From Mesostigma viride (lineage: Eukaryota; Streptophyta; Mesostigmatophyceae; Mesostigmatales; Mesostigmataceae): 30,000 bases of DNA. Location of the stretch: the NCBI GenBank assembly GCA_009746045.1, contig RPFO01002061.1, positions 1 through 30,000 on the forward strand, read 5' to 3'. Both the position numbers and the translations under genes were made by a program. Of the stretch, positions 1 to 25,444 are shown piece after piece. The first letter of the stretch is position 1; the number at the start of each line of letters is the position of its first letter. Below the pieces are notes generated by a model that searched no databases, had not been told where the DNA came from, and saw only the letters and a program-made list of their open reading frames with translations.

Positions 1-335
1 ACCATTCCGTGGCAGCTTGGCCCAGTTTGCTACCGGCTGGCACACGTTTTCAGTGAATTTTGGGCTCCAGATTTAAATGCAACGTGCGGTTTGAGGCAGG
101 GGAAAACATGCGTGGACGATAGGAATTATAGCACCGGCGGGCTTCAAAGTGCCGGACGGCAGGCGGTACCACCATTCCGTGGCAGCTTGGCCCAGTTTGC
201 TACCGGCTGGCACACGTTTTCAGTGAATTTTGGGCTCCAGATTTAAATGCAACGTGCGGTTTGAGGCAGGGGAAAACATGCGTGGACGATAGGAATTATA
301 GCACCGGCGGGCTTCAAAGTGCCGGACGGCAGGCG
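1..335 (+). repeat. Tandem duplication, 170-bp unit (about 2 copies)
   Basis: Bases 1-165 recur at 171-335 without a difference I can see. The period is 170 bp, and the second copy gives way to unique sequence after GGCAGGCG. The array ends about 29 bp before the ATG at 364 and may continue upstream of the window. Known parallel: tandem 5' monomers act as promoters in several non-LTR retrotransposons. A promoter role here is an inference. Uneven assembly of a repeat is an alternative. Confidence 0.9.
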
Positions 336-363
336 CGTTGGGGGCGAAAACGACGACCTGGCC

Positions 364-485
364 ATGGCGGCTTGCGCCCACGCATGGCATTTACGTTTTC
401 GTTCGAATTTTCTGACCAAACTTAGGATATTGATTTTATACGTCCTAAAGATCATACAGGCCTGTGCCATCTGCCTTGAGCCCTT
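364..485 (+). CDS. N-terminal segment of retrotransposon protein: first half of RING-H2 finger
   Basis: The ATG at 364 lies in a strong eukaryotic start context (GCCATGG). It opens about 40 codons ending in ACAICLEPF, which contains the first C-x2-C pair of a RING finger (TGT at 463, TGC at 472). The frame is cut at 486 by the CACTA-type insert and resumes at 22060. The rejoined motif has the spacing C-x2-C-x15-C-x1-H-x2-H-x2-C-x11-C-x2-C, an ordinary RING-H2 pattern. RING-H2 domains usually bind two zinc ions and recruit a ubiquitin-conjugating enzyme, so an E3-like role is a family inference. The leader before the RING is AT-rich, and the CAG at 457-459 after a CTGAC could also be a 3' splice site. 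In that case the true N-terminus would lie upstream. Confidence 0.7.
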
Positions 486-497
486 CACTAGGAACTC
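486..497. repeat. Left terminal inverted repeat of CACTA-like element
   Basis: CACTAGGAACTC is the exact reverse complement of bases 22046-22057. It is preceded by the TT target duplication at 484-485. Confidence 0.9.
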
Positions 498-499
498 GC

Positions 500-830
500 T
501 ACTGAGAAAACTGAGATTTCCTGAGATTTCCTGAGATTTCCTGAGAAAAAAACTGAGATTTCCTGAGATTTCCTGAGATGTCCTGAGATTTCCTGAGATT
601 TCCTGAGATTTTCCTGAGATTTCCTGAGATTTCCTGAGAAAGTGACCTGAGATTTCCTGAGATTGGCCTGAGAAAATTGGCTTTTTCTCAGGAAATCTCA
701 GGAAATCTCAGGGCTAAGTGGAAACTGAGATTTTACGTGGACACTGAGATTTTTTTTTCTCAGGCTGAAAATCTCAGGGCATTTTCTCAGGCGCTGAAAA
801 TCTCAGGGCATTTTCTCAGGCATGCCATTG
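500..830. repeat. Left subterminal repeat block (CTGAGATTTC and its inverse)
   Basis: From about 500 to 675 the motif CTGAGATTTC recurs head to tail. From about 685 to 825 the inverse form (CTCAGGAAAT, CTCAGG) takes over, so the block can fold on itself. The same motif set fills the right end of the element. In CACTA elements such arrays are transposase-binding sites; that role is inferred here. Confidence 0.9.
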
Positions 831-1319
831 CCAGAATTAAATGTGTATTCTAACAAGCATAACACCATCATGCAATAAATCCAACAATTCATTAATGAAT
901 TAAATACGTTATTAGCACATCTTGTGGTATTAGGCGTGGCATTCATGGCATCACGCTGTTTGATAGTAATGAACTTATGTTTCATTGTGGCATTCTGTGA
1001 CTCATCATTTCAATACCATCAAAATATAAAACATCGACTCAAAACTGCTCTCATCCTATTTCTGGATTGCTAGCTGATGGCTCATGGCCATATAACAGCT
1101 GGCATGCCAGAGCCCAGCAACGGTGGTTTCACTCAATATTGATGTGTACGTCTTCTCGTCGAGCTTGTATGCTCCACGATCTGCATCAAGTCATCCCCCA
1201 AAGAAAGAAAGCATACAGAAAGCAAGGAGTTAAATTTACAAACATGATAATAATGCCATATGCAACATGATATTCCAAGAATGATATAGAAGGCGGGCAT
1301 GCTGCCATGCATTGCGTGA
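831..1319. other. No gene seen; AT-rich spacer
   Basis: AT-rich internal sequence of the CACTA-like element. Short open frames exist on both strands but have no recognisable domain, good start context or codon bias. I see nothing else in it. Confidence 0.6.
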
Positions 1320-1610
1320 CTGCGTGCAGGCGTGCAGCTAGGTGTGCGTGCGTGGGCGAGTGCGTGCAGTTGTGCATGAGTGCGTTTGTGCAGGCGTGCC
1401 TTGGCGGGTGGGTTGATGGCTGTGTGCAGGCGTGCGTGCGTGAGTGGGTGCGTGAGAGTGTGCAGCTATGTGTGCGTGTGCGTGCACTTGTGCATGTGCG
1501 CGTTTGTGCAGGCGTGCCTTGGTGGGTGGGTTGATGGCTGCGTGCATGCGTGCGTGCGAGGGTAGGTGCGTGGGAGTGTGCAGCTAGGTGTGCGTGCGTG
1601 CAGTCGGTGG
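1320..1610. repeat. Degenerate GTGCGTGC-rich minisatellite, unit about 118-128 bp
   Basis: GCAGCTAGG/GCAGCTATG recurs near 1334, 1462 and 1580. CAGGCGTGCCTTGG followed by GGTGGGTTGATGGCTG recurs near 1391 and 1509. This gives a little over two copies of a 118-128 bp unit, itself built from GTGC/GTGCGTGC steps. Cys/Val/Arg-rich reading frames across it are by-products of the repeat. Confidence 0.8.
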
Positions 1611-2450
1611 GCGTGGTGAAGTCTCCGGGGTGTCGCTGTGGACATGGGTGGGGCACTGGACTCGTGGGTGATACCGTTGTGGGAGGTGAATTGGGTGGGT
1701 ACTCGTGGTCCTGGGTATTGTAGAGTGTGTGTGTGTGTGTGTGTGTTGGACTATTGGGGGGACCCCCCCCTTTGGCGGGGGTCATGGGGGACATTGTTAT
1801 GGGTTGATTATGTAGTAGTTGTGAGTCGCAGTTGTAGGTAGCTCGTGCGTAGGTCACAGGTTCGTGTGAGGGTTGGGGATGCTTGGGTTGCGTGGGTGGC
1901 TTGGGTATGGTACGTAGGCGGGCTTGCCGGTGGTCGGTGCAGCAGTGTCAGTTATGGTTGAGTGGACAGCTGATTGGTTGCCCCGGAGGCCGGGGTGGAT
2001 GGTTATGCTTCACGTGGATGGTGGGGTGGAGTCATCGTATGTTGGGGCAGCGGGGGGCGGGGTGGGCGGGGTGCAGTGGTGTAGGGGAACCTCGTTGTGG
2101 GGCGGTAGGTTTGTTTAGTAGGTGGTTTGTTATGTTGGTGTGGAAGGTGGTGTATGTAATACGGAAGGGTGGTAGTCAGATAGGTTGGTTTGGGGGGACT
2201 CAAGGTGGATGGTCGGGTGGGTCATCGGATGGTTTGGGGGAGGAGGGCGGTGTTACGGTGTTGTGGGGGACCTCAGCGTGGGGGCGAGAGTAGTCCGTAG
2301 TCAGGTGGGGATGGATAACGGCATGTGGATGTCTGTGACGTATATTTGTGGGTGGGGCGGGTATGGAACAGGCAGGGGAGTGGGGCGAGTGGGAGTTAGC
2401 GGGGTGGAGGGTGCTGGCATTGTGGCGGGATGGTTGGAGGCACACGGACA
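1611..2450. other. Strongly GT-skewed, G-run-rich block with TG microsatellite
   Basis: The plus strand is dominated by G and T for over 800 bp. The block contains a TG run (about 1723-1746), a GACCCCC/GGGGGTC hairpin (1761-1783) and a four-run G-quadruplex motif (2044-2071). Open frames are long only because TAA-type triplets are scarce; their translations are Gly/Trp/Val-rich with no domain. No gene is called. Confidence 0.7.
2044..2071 (+). other. Potential G-quadruplex
   Basis: Five G runs of 3-6 bases (2044-2047, 2052-2057, 2059-2062, 2064-2066, 2068-2071) are separated by loops of 1-4 bases. This fits the G3+N1-7 rule. Folding is predicted, not shown. Confidence 0.7.
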
Positions 2451-3470
2451 CACGTAATGGCAAGAGTAACTGCATGCATAGCAACATTGGACCAGCTGTT
2501 CCTAGAACATCTGCAACCCTCAGCATGCAACAACCAACAGCAACTGACAACTGCCGACAGTGACAACGTTAGCAAGATGTGACGCCAAGTCCACTGGAGA
2601 CCCCGATGTAATTTCAGGTGGTTCCCAGTCCTGCCGTGTACTTCACTTAATTCGGGGCCGCACACTTCGTTTGGTGCAGCAAGGGCTCGTGGCCGGTATG
2701 GTGGTAGCCGGTAGGCTTGATTGCCATGGATATCCGGCGTGGCGGAGGGGCCGCAGGGAGCGAGGCACCATGGAGGAGGCGATGGAGCGATTGAAGAAAT
2801 GTAGGCAGTAGCCCGGTGCCCAGCAGCAGCGGAAGTGGAAATATTGCTTGACGCGGTGCGTGCGGTGGGATGGGTAGGCACTGCCTGCCATCACCCGGAC
2901 ATTTCCTGTTACGGCACAGCCCGCAGTCGGCCATATTGGAGCAGACGGGCCTTGCTGCGAATCGAGGGCGTGATATTGCACGGGAAAAATCATGCCGAGA
3001 GTCTCAGGGCGTCTCGCATGGCGACAGCTGCAGCGTGAGGGCCGACAAGCTCGAGATGCAGGTCTCGTCGGTACATGTGGGCCACTGGTGAGGTCGCTAA
3101 TGTGATGGAGCCCTCTCCATCGTGCCAGTCGGACATCACTCAACAGCCAACAACGATCTTTTGTGCGACCAGCAGCCTCCGAATTCCCAAGTCCGGACTC
3201 CGGACGCAGCGCCCCTCTCCAACGGACTGCACGCGGAAATTTGAAATTCAGCCCGAAGGGCACGCGCCGCGCCAGAGATGGCACAGGAAGTGGACGTTGC
3301 ACGTGAATTGGAGAACGCCACCGTGACAAAGACCAAGGCGATAACGGCAGGTACGCAGCCTTGGCAGCGCCATAATTTTACTTGGACACCATGCGCGGTG
3401 CTGTAGGCAGCCATATATATATCATTCACAGTGACTCGATGTAAAGTCGGGTGGTGTAATAGCGACATCA
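2451..3470. other. No convincing gene; mixed-composition spacer
   Basis: The longest open frame (minus strand, 3329-2643) translates to a Pro/Arg/Ser-rich sequence without a motif or coherent domain, and overlapping frames on both strands are similarly open. I find no transposase DDE/D-like block. This could be remnant element sequence. Confidence 0.5.
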
Positions 3471-3503
3471 CCGGGCCCGCTACGTTTTTTGTAGCGGGCC
3501 CGG
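3471..3503. repeat. Perfect 13-bp inverted repeat (hairpin)
   Basis: CCGGGCCCGCTAC (3471-3483) and GTAGCGGGCCCGG (3491-3503) are exact complements around a 7-base loop, GTTTTTT. Flanking GGGTGGTG (3449-3456) and CACCAACC (3504-3511) are nearly complementary. It could be the core of a small foldback element or a hairpin in RNA. Confidence 0.85.
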
Positions 3504-3533
3504 CACCAACCAAGTGACGTGACTCTGCCAGAT

Positions 3534-3567
3534 GATGATTTGATAACGCAGATGATTTGATAACGCA
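3534..3567. repeat. 17-bp tandem duplication
   Basis: GATGATTTGATAACGCA occurs twice back to back (3534-3550 and 3551-3567). The flanks contain GATGATG, a possible small seed of the kind that expanded into the GAT array further right. Confidence 0.9.
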
Positions 3568-3714
3568 GTTCAGCATTATCAAACGTGAACGTCAAGCACT
3601 CAATCGGCGAGTTTTTCGTGAGCCAGGAAGCGCTCTTCTCTAGGTATTCCTGTGGTTTCGCAGTTCCCTACATCTTGTGAGGTACATAGGGACAGTTTAG
3701 GTGAGAATACCAGG

Positions 3715-20332
<16,618 letters not shown>

Positions 20333-20339
20333 CTTGGTT

Positions 20340-20720
20340 TAGGTGGTCTTTTGAACTTGTTGATTTTAATGAAATAAGTTTACCTGTGCGTGGTGTTGAT
20401 TTGTCAGTTTGCTACGCCTTTGGTTGTCATGTTGACGTTTGTCATGTTAACATTTGTGGACATTTTGTCATGTTAACAATTTTTTTGGCCTTCGTTTGTT
20501 AACGTCTTGACATTTCTTGACACATCACCTTGGTTTGTCAGTGTATTGACATTTTTTTCCGTGTTGATATGTTGATATTTCAAAGATTGTCAAGGTTTTG
20601 TCAACCTTTCAACATTCTGTCAAGGTTTGTCAAGCCTTTGATGTTATCATGTCAAGCTTTTGTCAAGTTCTGTCAAGGTTTGTCAAGGTCATGTCAGTTG
20701 ATATGTCAAGAATCTATATT
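20340..20720. repeat. TTGTCAAG-type dispersed repeats
   Basis: TTGTCA, TGTCAAG and TGTTGA motifs recur many times, becoming denser from about 20580 to 20710. The same core appears in both orientations beside the short TIR pair at 21086-21151. This looks like the subterminal region of a second CACTA-type family using a different motif from the outer element. Confidence 0.75.
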
Positions 20721-21085
20721 ACTAATTTGGCAATGTAAGGTAATCCGACACTATTCAGGGCATCACCGAGTACGCGGCCAATCCAGAAGGGGCGGACTGA
20801 CTGACCACCAATCCGCGCCAAGCGCACGGAAGAACTGCCAACCAATCCGCGCAAAGCTCCCAGCGAGCGAAGCGAGCGGCCGCTTTAGCGGCCTCCTCTC
20901 TGGAGGGCAGCGAAGGAGACCGTCAGTCCGTCACGATTCCTCTCCGGAGTGCAGCGAAGGAGTACGCTTCTACGAACTACAGTATGCGTCTACAGCGGGC
21001 AGCGGGCAGTCCCTCCATGGTCTCTCTACCGCCAAAAATTGATTAATTTTTTTTTTCTTTTTGGCTGTGTGAAGCCAGCGGGTCA
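20721..21085. other. Spacer with GCGAAGCGAGC-type palindromes; no gene seen
   Basis: Contains AGCGAGCGAAGCGAGC, a GGCCGC-TTTA-GCGGCC hairpin (near 20878-20893), and GCAGCGAAGGAG twice, followed by a T-run near 21048. The open frame through this part has no coherent composition. It precedes the small ORF at 21168 and could hold its promoter. No TATA box stands out. Confidence 0.45.
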
Positions 21086-21151
21086 CACTAGAACTATTTG
21101 ACAATTCTTGACAAACAATTGTCAAAGTTTGTCAACACTCCGTTCCTAGTG
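21086..21151. mobile_element. 66-bp CACTA-type foldback (mini-element or fused ends)
   Basis: Starts CACTAGAAC (21086) and ends GTTCCTAGTG (21142-21151). The right end is identical to the last 10 bp of the outer element, and the left end lacks one G of it. The interior has TTGACAA and TTGTCAA in opposite orientations. No clean target duplication is visible (CA on the left, TG on the right), so it may be a deletion derivative or the fused ends of a larger element. Confidence 0.55.
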
Positions 21152-21167
21152 TGGCAGCGAGGATGGC

Positions 21168-21583
21168 ATGCCTGCACCAAGGAAGAGGAGGGGTAAGCAG
21201 CCTGCAGCAGAAACTGATTCCTCCATCTGCAGCGGCAGTGATAATGGTAGCCAAGAGGATGTGGCTCCACCTAGCAGCGACAGTGATGACCCATGCAGCT
21301 ACAATGCGTCTGAACCTGCACGGGGAAGCGTGGACGGAGGGGGAGAGGAAGGAGGCAGCCTGCAGCAGAAAATGCTGCTGATTCTGCCCGTGGTGGCGAT
21401 GGCCGCGAGTATGCGGCTGAACCTACGCGGGGGAATCGTGGGCAGAGGGGGAGAGGGGGTAGGCAGCACAAGAATGTGGCTGAACCTAGCCGGGGCGACC
21501 TTGCACCAACGAGGAGAAGTGCAAGGGCGTATGGAAAAGTGAGCTACGCTGAAGCAGATTGTAGCAACTCGTCTAGTGACTGA
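21168..21583 (+). CDS. Small disordered, repeat-containing protein, one apparent frameshift
   Basis: The ATG at 21168 opens a Lys/Arg-rich start (MPAPRKRRGKQPAAE) followed by an acidic Ser/Asp stretch. Near 21345-21365 the coherent frame shifts by one base and continues as QPAAENAAD and so on to TGA at 21581-21583. Internal repetition supports the joined reading: GKQPAAE and G-x-QPAAE, and three copies of a (S/A/V)-(A/S)-EP-x-RG motif (SEPARG, AEPTRG, AEPSRG) spread across both frames. The composition (about 138 residues, Arg/Gly-rich with basic patches) suggests a nuclear or nucleic-acid-binding disordered protein. A TGTAA signal lies 63 bp after the stop. It is the only plausible gene inside the CACTA-like element. 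I do not recognise it, and a transposase N-terminal remnant is possible. Confidence 0.45.
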
Positions 21584-21645
21584 AATTGATGTTCTTATTA
21601 AACTTGAAGAGCTGTACTCCAACTGCACAAGAAATTATTATAATT

Positions 21646-21650
21646 TGTAA
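21646..21650 (+). terminator. Candidate TGTAA poly(A) signal
   Basis: TGTAA lies 63 bp downstream of the TGA at 21583, in AT-rich sequence. TGTAA is the usual poly(A) signal in green algae. A short motif, so only supportive. Confidence 0.4.
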
Positions 21651-21699
21651 TCAAAGTGATTTCTGGTTGCGTGGTATGAAAGCGATTTCTCTGTGTGCA

Positions 21700-22045
21700 T
21701 GAGGTTTCTCAGTTTTTCTCAGGCCTTAAGTTTCCCAGATATTCTCAGTCTCAGATTTTCTCAGGCAGCAACCTGAGAAAAAACCGGGCGCCTGAGAAAT
21801 TTCGTTCCTGAGAAAAAAAAATCTCAGGCCAGGCGACTTTCTCAGGCTGATCTCAGTTTTTTCTCAGTTTTCTCAGTTTTCTCAGGTGATTTTCTCAGTT
21901 TTCCTGAGAAAACTGAGATTTTTCTCAGTTGATCTCAGGAAATCTCAGGAAATCTCAGGACATCTCAGGAAATCTCAGGAAATCTCAGGCAGCCTTCCTG
22001 AGAAAACTGAGAAAACTGAGAAAAACTGAGAAAAATCTCAGATCT
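21700..22045. repeat. Right subterminal repeat block (CTCAG/CTGAG)
   Basis: Dense CTCAG and CTGAG motifs in both orientations, including runs of AATCTCAGGA and CTGAGAAAA, up to the right TIR. They mirror the left block at 500-830, as expected for the two ends of one element. Confidence 0.9.
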
Positions 22046-22057
22046 GAGTTCCTAGTG
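22046..22057. repeat. Right terminal inverted repeat of CACTA-like element
   Basis: GAGTTCCTAGTG, exact reverse complement of 486-497, followed by the TT target duplication at 22058-22059. Confidence 0.9.
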
Positions 22058-22059
22058 TT

Positions 22060-25000
22060 CCGGCCGGGGGATGGCTTGTGTCGCCTGCCCGCGTGCGGCC
22101 ACACATTCCATCAAGCGTGCATCGCGCGCAGCTTGCTCCACTCCGTGCCGCGCTGCCCGTTGTGCCGGGCTGTTGTGCCGCCCCCTGCATGGGACTGCGC
22201 TTCCTCTTGGCCCGCCCCCGGTCTCGCTGGGTCCCCTGCCGGGTCCCCACCGGGCCCCGGGGCCAGCTGCCTCCCCGACCCCTCGGCCTCCGCCCCCGGC
22301 CTCGTTGCCGGGGCCTGGGGTGGTCGCGGGCGCGCTGGCGAGTCCCCCTGGGAGGGGCGCCGGCGTTCTCGATCCCCCTCCGCTGGGGGTCTCCCCGGTG
22401 GGCACTGCCTCCTCCGTGGCCCCGGCGGGCCTGCCGGGCGCTGGTCGGGTCGTGGTGCGCGCGCCTGCCGGCCCGGCTGGGGAGACGCCGCAGGCCCCAC
22501 GTCCTGCCTTTGCTGGCGCCGCTCCCCGCCACTCAGCGCCCGCCGACGGCCTTCACCGGTGTGCCGTGCTGCTTCCCACGGGGTCCCCGTGTGCGGGTGT
22601 GTTCCACAACCGTAACCTCCTCTGCCAGCACCTTCGCGCTGTGCACCCCGATCTCGGCGCGGCGGATCTGCAGGCCATGAGCTGTTACCGGTGCCCGGAA
22701 GCTCACTGCCAGCGGGTGTACTCCATTCACGGGCGCGCTCAGCACGCGCGCGCCTGTGTTGCTCAACGGCCCCTCAACCGGCCAGCAGTCCCGGCCCCCT
22801 CCCCCCTCCCGCCTCGGCTCCCACCGGCTCCCAGCCCCCGCCGCCCGACTACTCGGCCAGTTGGCGTTGGCTTGACACGGTTCCCTGGGATGCATGCGCC
22901 ATCAACCCGACGTCTACCCTGACCGACCTCCCCCACCGCGCGCGTAGCCTTTTCGCGCAATGTGCAATCGTTTCTCTCCGGCGCATGCACGCCGCTCCGG
23001 ACGACCCGCTGGGCTTTAAACTGCACATGGTGACCCCCCGCCTGCTCCTCACCCCTCTCGGGCGTGGTGTGCGCGGCCTCCAGGGTGCGGTTATTGCCCG
23101 TTGCCGACGCTTTCTGCAGGGGGACTGGGAGGGGCTGTTTGGCGTGCCGCCCCCGCGCACGGCCCGGCTGTCGGGGGAGGTCAACTTCGAGCGGGTGGCC
23201 GCCGACGTCATCCGCCTCGTCCGCGAGGGGCAGCTCAGCCGGGCCATGACCCGCTTGGAAATGGCCAAGCTCGCCCCCGCCAATGCGGCTACCCTGGCGG
23301 CCTTGGAGGCTCTTCACCCTGCGGAGCCCGGATTCCAGCTGCCCGTGCCGGACCCCCTGCCGGCCCCCCTCCGGCTGGACCGCGACTGCTTCCTGGAGGT
23401 GATGCGTGCGGTCCCGCGGGCTTCCTCTACCGGGCCGTCGGGCTGGCGCTACGAGCACTTGGAGGTCCTGGTGGGGCATGGGGGCGAGGACATTCTCTTT
23501 GACACCCTCATTGACCTGGCGGCTGGTCGCGTTCCTCCCGCTGCGCGCGAGTGGTTAGCGGGCGCTCGCCTCCTCGCTCTGCTCAAGGGTGTCTTGCCCC
23601 CCCCGAGGGCAAGGTGCGCCCGATCGCCTGCGGTGAGGTGCTCCGCAAGCTCGTGGGCAAAGTGATCTGCCGCCAAAAGGCGCCCGAGCTCCGTGCCTTT
23701 TTCTGCCCGCCCCTCGCAGCGGGTGAGACCTCGGTGGCGGCCCAGCTGGGGGTGACGACTCCAGGCGGGGCGGATATCCTCATCCATTCGGTGCAGGCCT
23801 ACCTCGAGGCCCACCCCACCCACGCTGTCGTCAAGGTCGACTGCCACAACGCGTTCAACAGTCTGTCCCGCGCCAGCATGTTTGCGGCCGTCATGGAGTC
23901 CTTCGAGGACTTGTACGCTTGGACAGCCGTGTGCTACGGCCAGCCCGGCCAACTGGTTCACATCATGGAGGACGGCACTCGCGGCGGCCTGCTGTCGCGG
24001 TCGGGCACCCAGCAAGGGGACCCCCTGGGACCCCTGTACTTTGCCGCCCCCCTCCAGGGTTGCCTCCAAGCGGTCCATGCTGCCCACCCGGCGGTCGCTA
24101 TTCAGGCCTACTTGGATGATATCTACCTTCTGGGCCCTGTGCCGGACACCACCGCGGCTCTGCTGGCACTGCAGACCGCGGTGGCCGACATCAACCTCCA
24201 GTTGACCCTTGCCAAGTGCGCGGTGTACTCGCCCCAAGGTGATTGCTCCGGCTTTCCGCCCCAGCTCTTGGGCCGGGACGAGCGCCTCCATGGGTTGGAT
24301 GTCCTCGGCGTTCCGGTTGGCGACCCCGCGTTTGTCATCGATGCTCTGCGGGCCGCCCTCGAGGCACGCACTGAGGTACTGCCCTTGATTGCGCGCCTTC
24401 ATGATTCGCAGACCAAGGGTCTGCTTCTGTGGTTTTGCGCTCACCCTCGCGTCGTTCACTGGCTCCGGGGCGCTCTTCCGTCTCAGGTCCGGCTGGCCGC
24501 CGAGGGCCACGACGAACGCATCCAGTCGGCCTTGGCGCAGCTGGTCCCGGGCCCCGACCTCCCGCCACATGCTATTCGCATTGCCTCCCTGCCTGCACGG
24601 ATGGGTGGCTGCGGTCTGACTCGTGCCGCCCGGCTGGCCCCAGCAGCCTTTTTGGGCTCCGTCGCTCAGTCGTGGGCGGAAAGCTGCCGGCTCCTGCCCC
24701 TTTTGGCAACGGCAGCGCCTGACCTCCTGGACCCCAGCAGCCCTTTGCCCTTCGTCACCGCCATCCAGGAGGCCTATGCTGAGATCCAGCAGGCCTGTTC
24801 TCCCGTCCGTGCCGCTCAGGCGGTACAGCGCCACCTCCCTCGCGGCACTCCCTCGGTCGCCTCCGTTCAATCTCCCGCCGCATTCCCTGCTCGCGTCATC
24901 GATAAACACCAGAAAACCTACGCGGGTATTCTGCACACGGCTGATTGGATTGCTCTTTTCGCGGACCTCAACGCCCAGGGACGTGCGTGGCTGTTCTCGC

Positions 25001-25443
25001 TTTCCTTGCGGAGTGTGGGCTCGGCGTACCTTCGTGCTCTTCCCATGGCCCCCCCATTCGCCTTGGCTCCCAGCCACTACTCGGTGGCGCTCCGGCACCA
25101 GCTATTTGCCCCGCAGCCTCTTGTTCCGGCCGGGCGGCCTTGTGGTAGCTGTGGGCAGCCGCTGGATCCCACGGGGACTCACTACCTTGCCTGCATGGGG
25201 GGCCAACAGAATCAGAATTGGTATTTGTATTTGCACACTGTCCTCCTGACGGTGGTGCTCGCCATGATTCGGTCGGTTTTCCCCCACGCGAACATCCGGT
25301 CCGAGGATGCGGATGGCGCTGCCTTCTATTCCCCCAACCACCGGCCTGACATCGTGGTGCTGGACTTTGAGGGGGGTGGCCGGCATCTGCTTATTGACGT
25401 TTCGGTGGCGCGGCCCTTGGCTCTTAGCCACGTGGCTGGGGCC
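22060..25443 (+). CDS. Retrotransposon protein, main segment: RING second half, zinc fingers, RT, CCHC knuckle, endonuclease
   Basis: In order: the remainder of the RING-H2 (C-x1-H-x2-H-x2-C-x11-C-x2-C, to about 22180); a Pro/Ala/Gly-rich linker; zinc-finger motifs C-x9-C-x12-H-x4-H (from 22560) and C-x4-C-x11-H-x3-C (about 22690-22760); then reverse transcriptase. RT landmarks are GKVRPIACGEVLRK (about 23612), motif A VKVDCHNAFNSL (Asp codon 23839), motif B RSGTQQGDPLGP (about 23998-24033) and motif C YLDD (24109-24120). A C-x2-C-x9-H-x3-C knuckle follows at 25141-25194, then the endonuclease RPD (25342-25350) and LLIDVSV (Asp codon 25396). R2-type enzymes use this set to nick a target and copy RNA from the nick. 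The frame shifts three times: between about 22190 and 22550, near 22790-22812, and at the C8 run 23597-23604. The protein stops at 25444 only because another element is inserted there. Confidence 0.85.
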
Positions 25444-25444
25444 T

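Noticed and set aside
319-363. Start of the RING-containing ORF at GTG 319
   Set aside because: GTG is not a normal start in eukaryotic nuclear genes. The in-frame ATG at 364 has a GCCATGG context.
500-830. CRISPR-like array
   Set aside because: The short CTGAGATTTC repeats have no uniform spacers, and the setting is eukaryotic.
1186-2550. Long open frames rich in Cys/Val/Arg, Gly/Trp or Thr/His
   Set aside because: They arise from the GT-skewed minisatellite, which lacks stop triplets. No start context, domain or codon bias supports them.
2643-3582. Minus-strand open frames of 148-228 codons
   Set aside because: Composition is incoherent, no motif is present, and overlapping frames are equally open.
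20530-21042. A 170-codon ORF across the TTGTCAA repeats
   Set aside because: The first half is the TGTCAAG repeat in translation and the rest is palindromic spacer. No domain.
22038-22895. Several Pro/Arg/Gly-rich frames on both strands over the RING-zinc-finger linker
   Set aside because: High GC leaves all six frames open. Only the frames holding the Cys/His motifs are kept.
23449-25098. A 549-codon minus-strand open frame opposite the RT
   Set aside because: It is the antisense shadow of GC-rich coding sequence. The plus strand carries the RT motifs.
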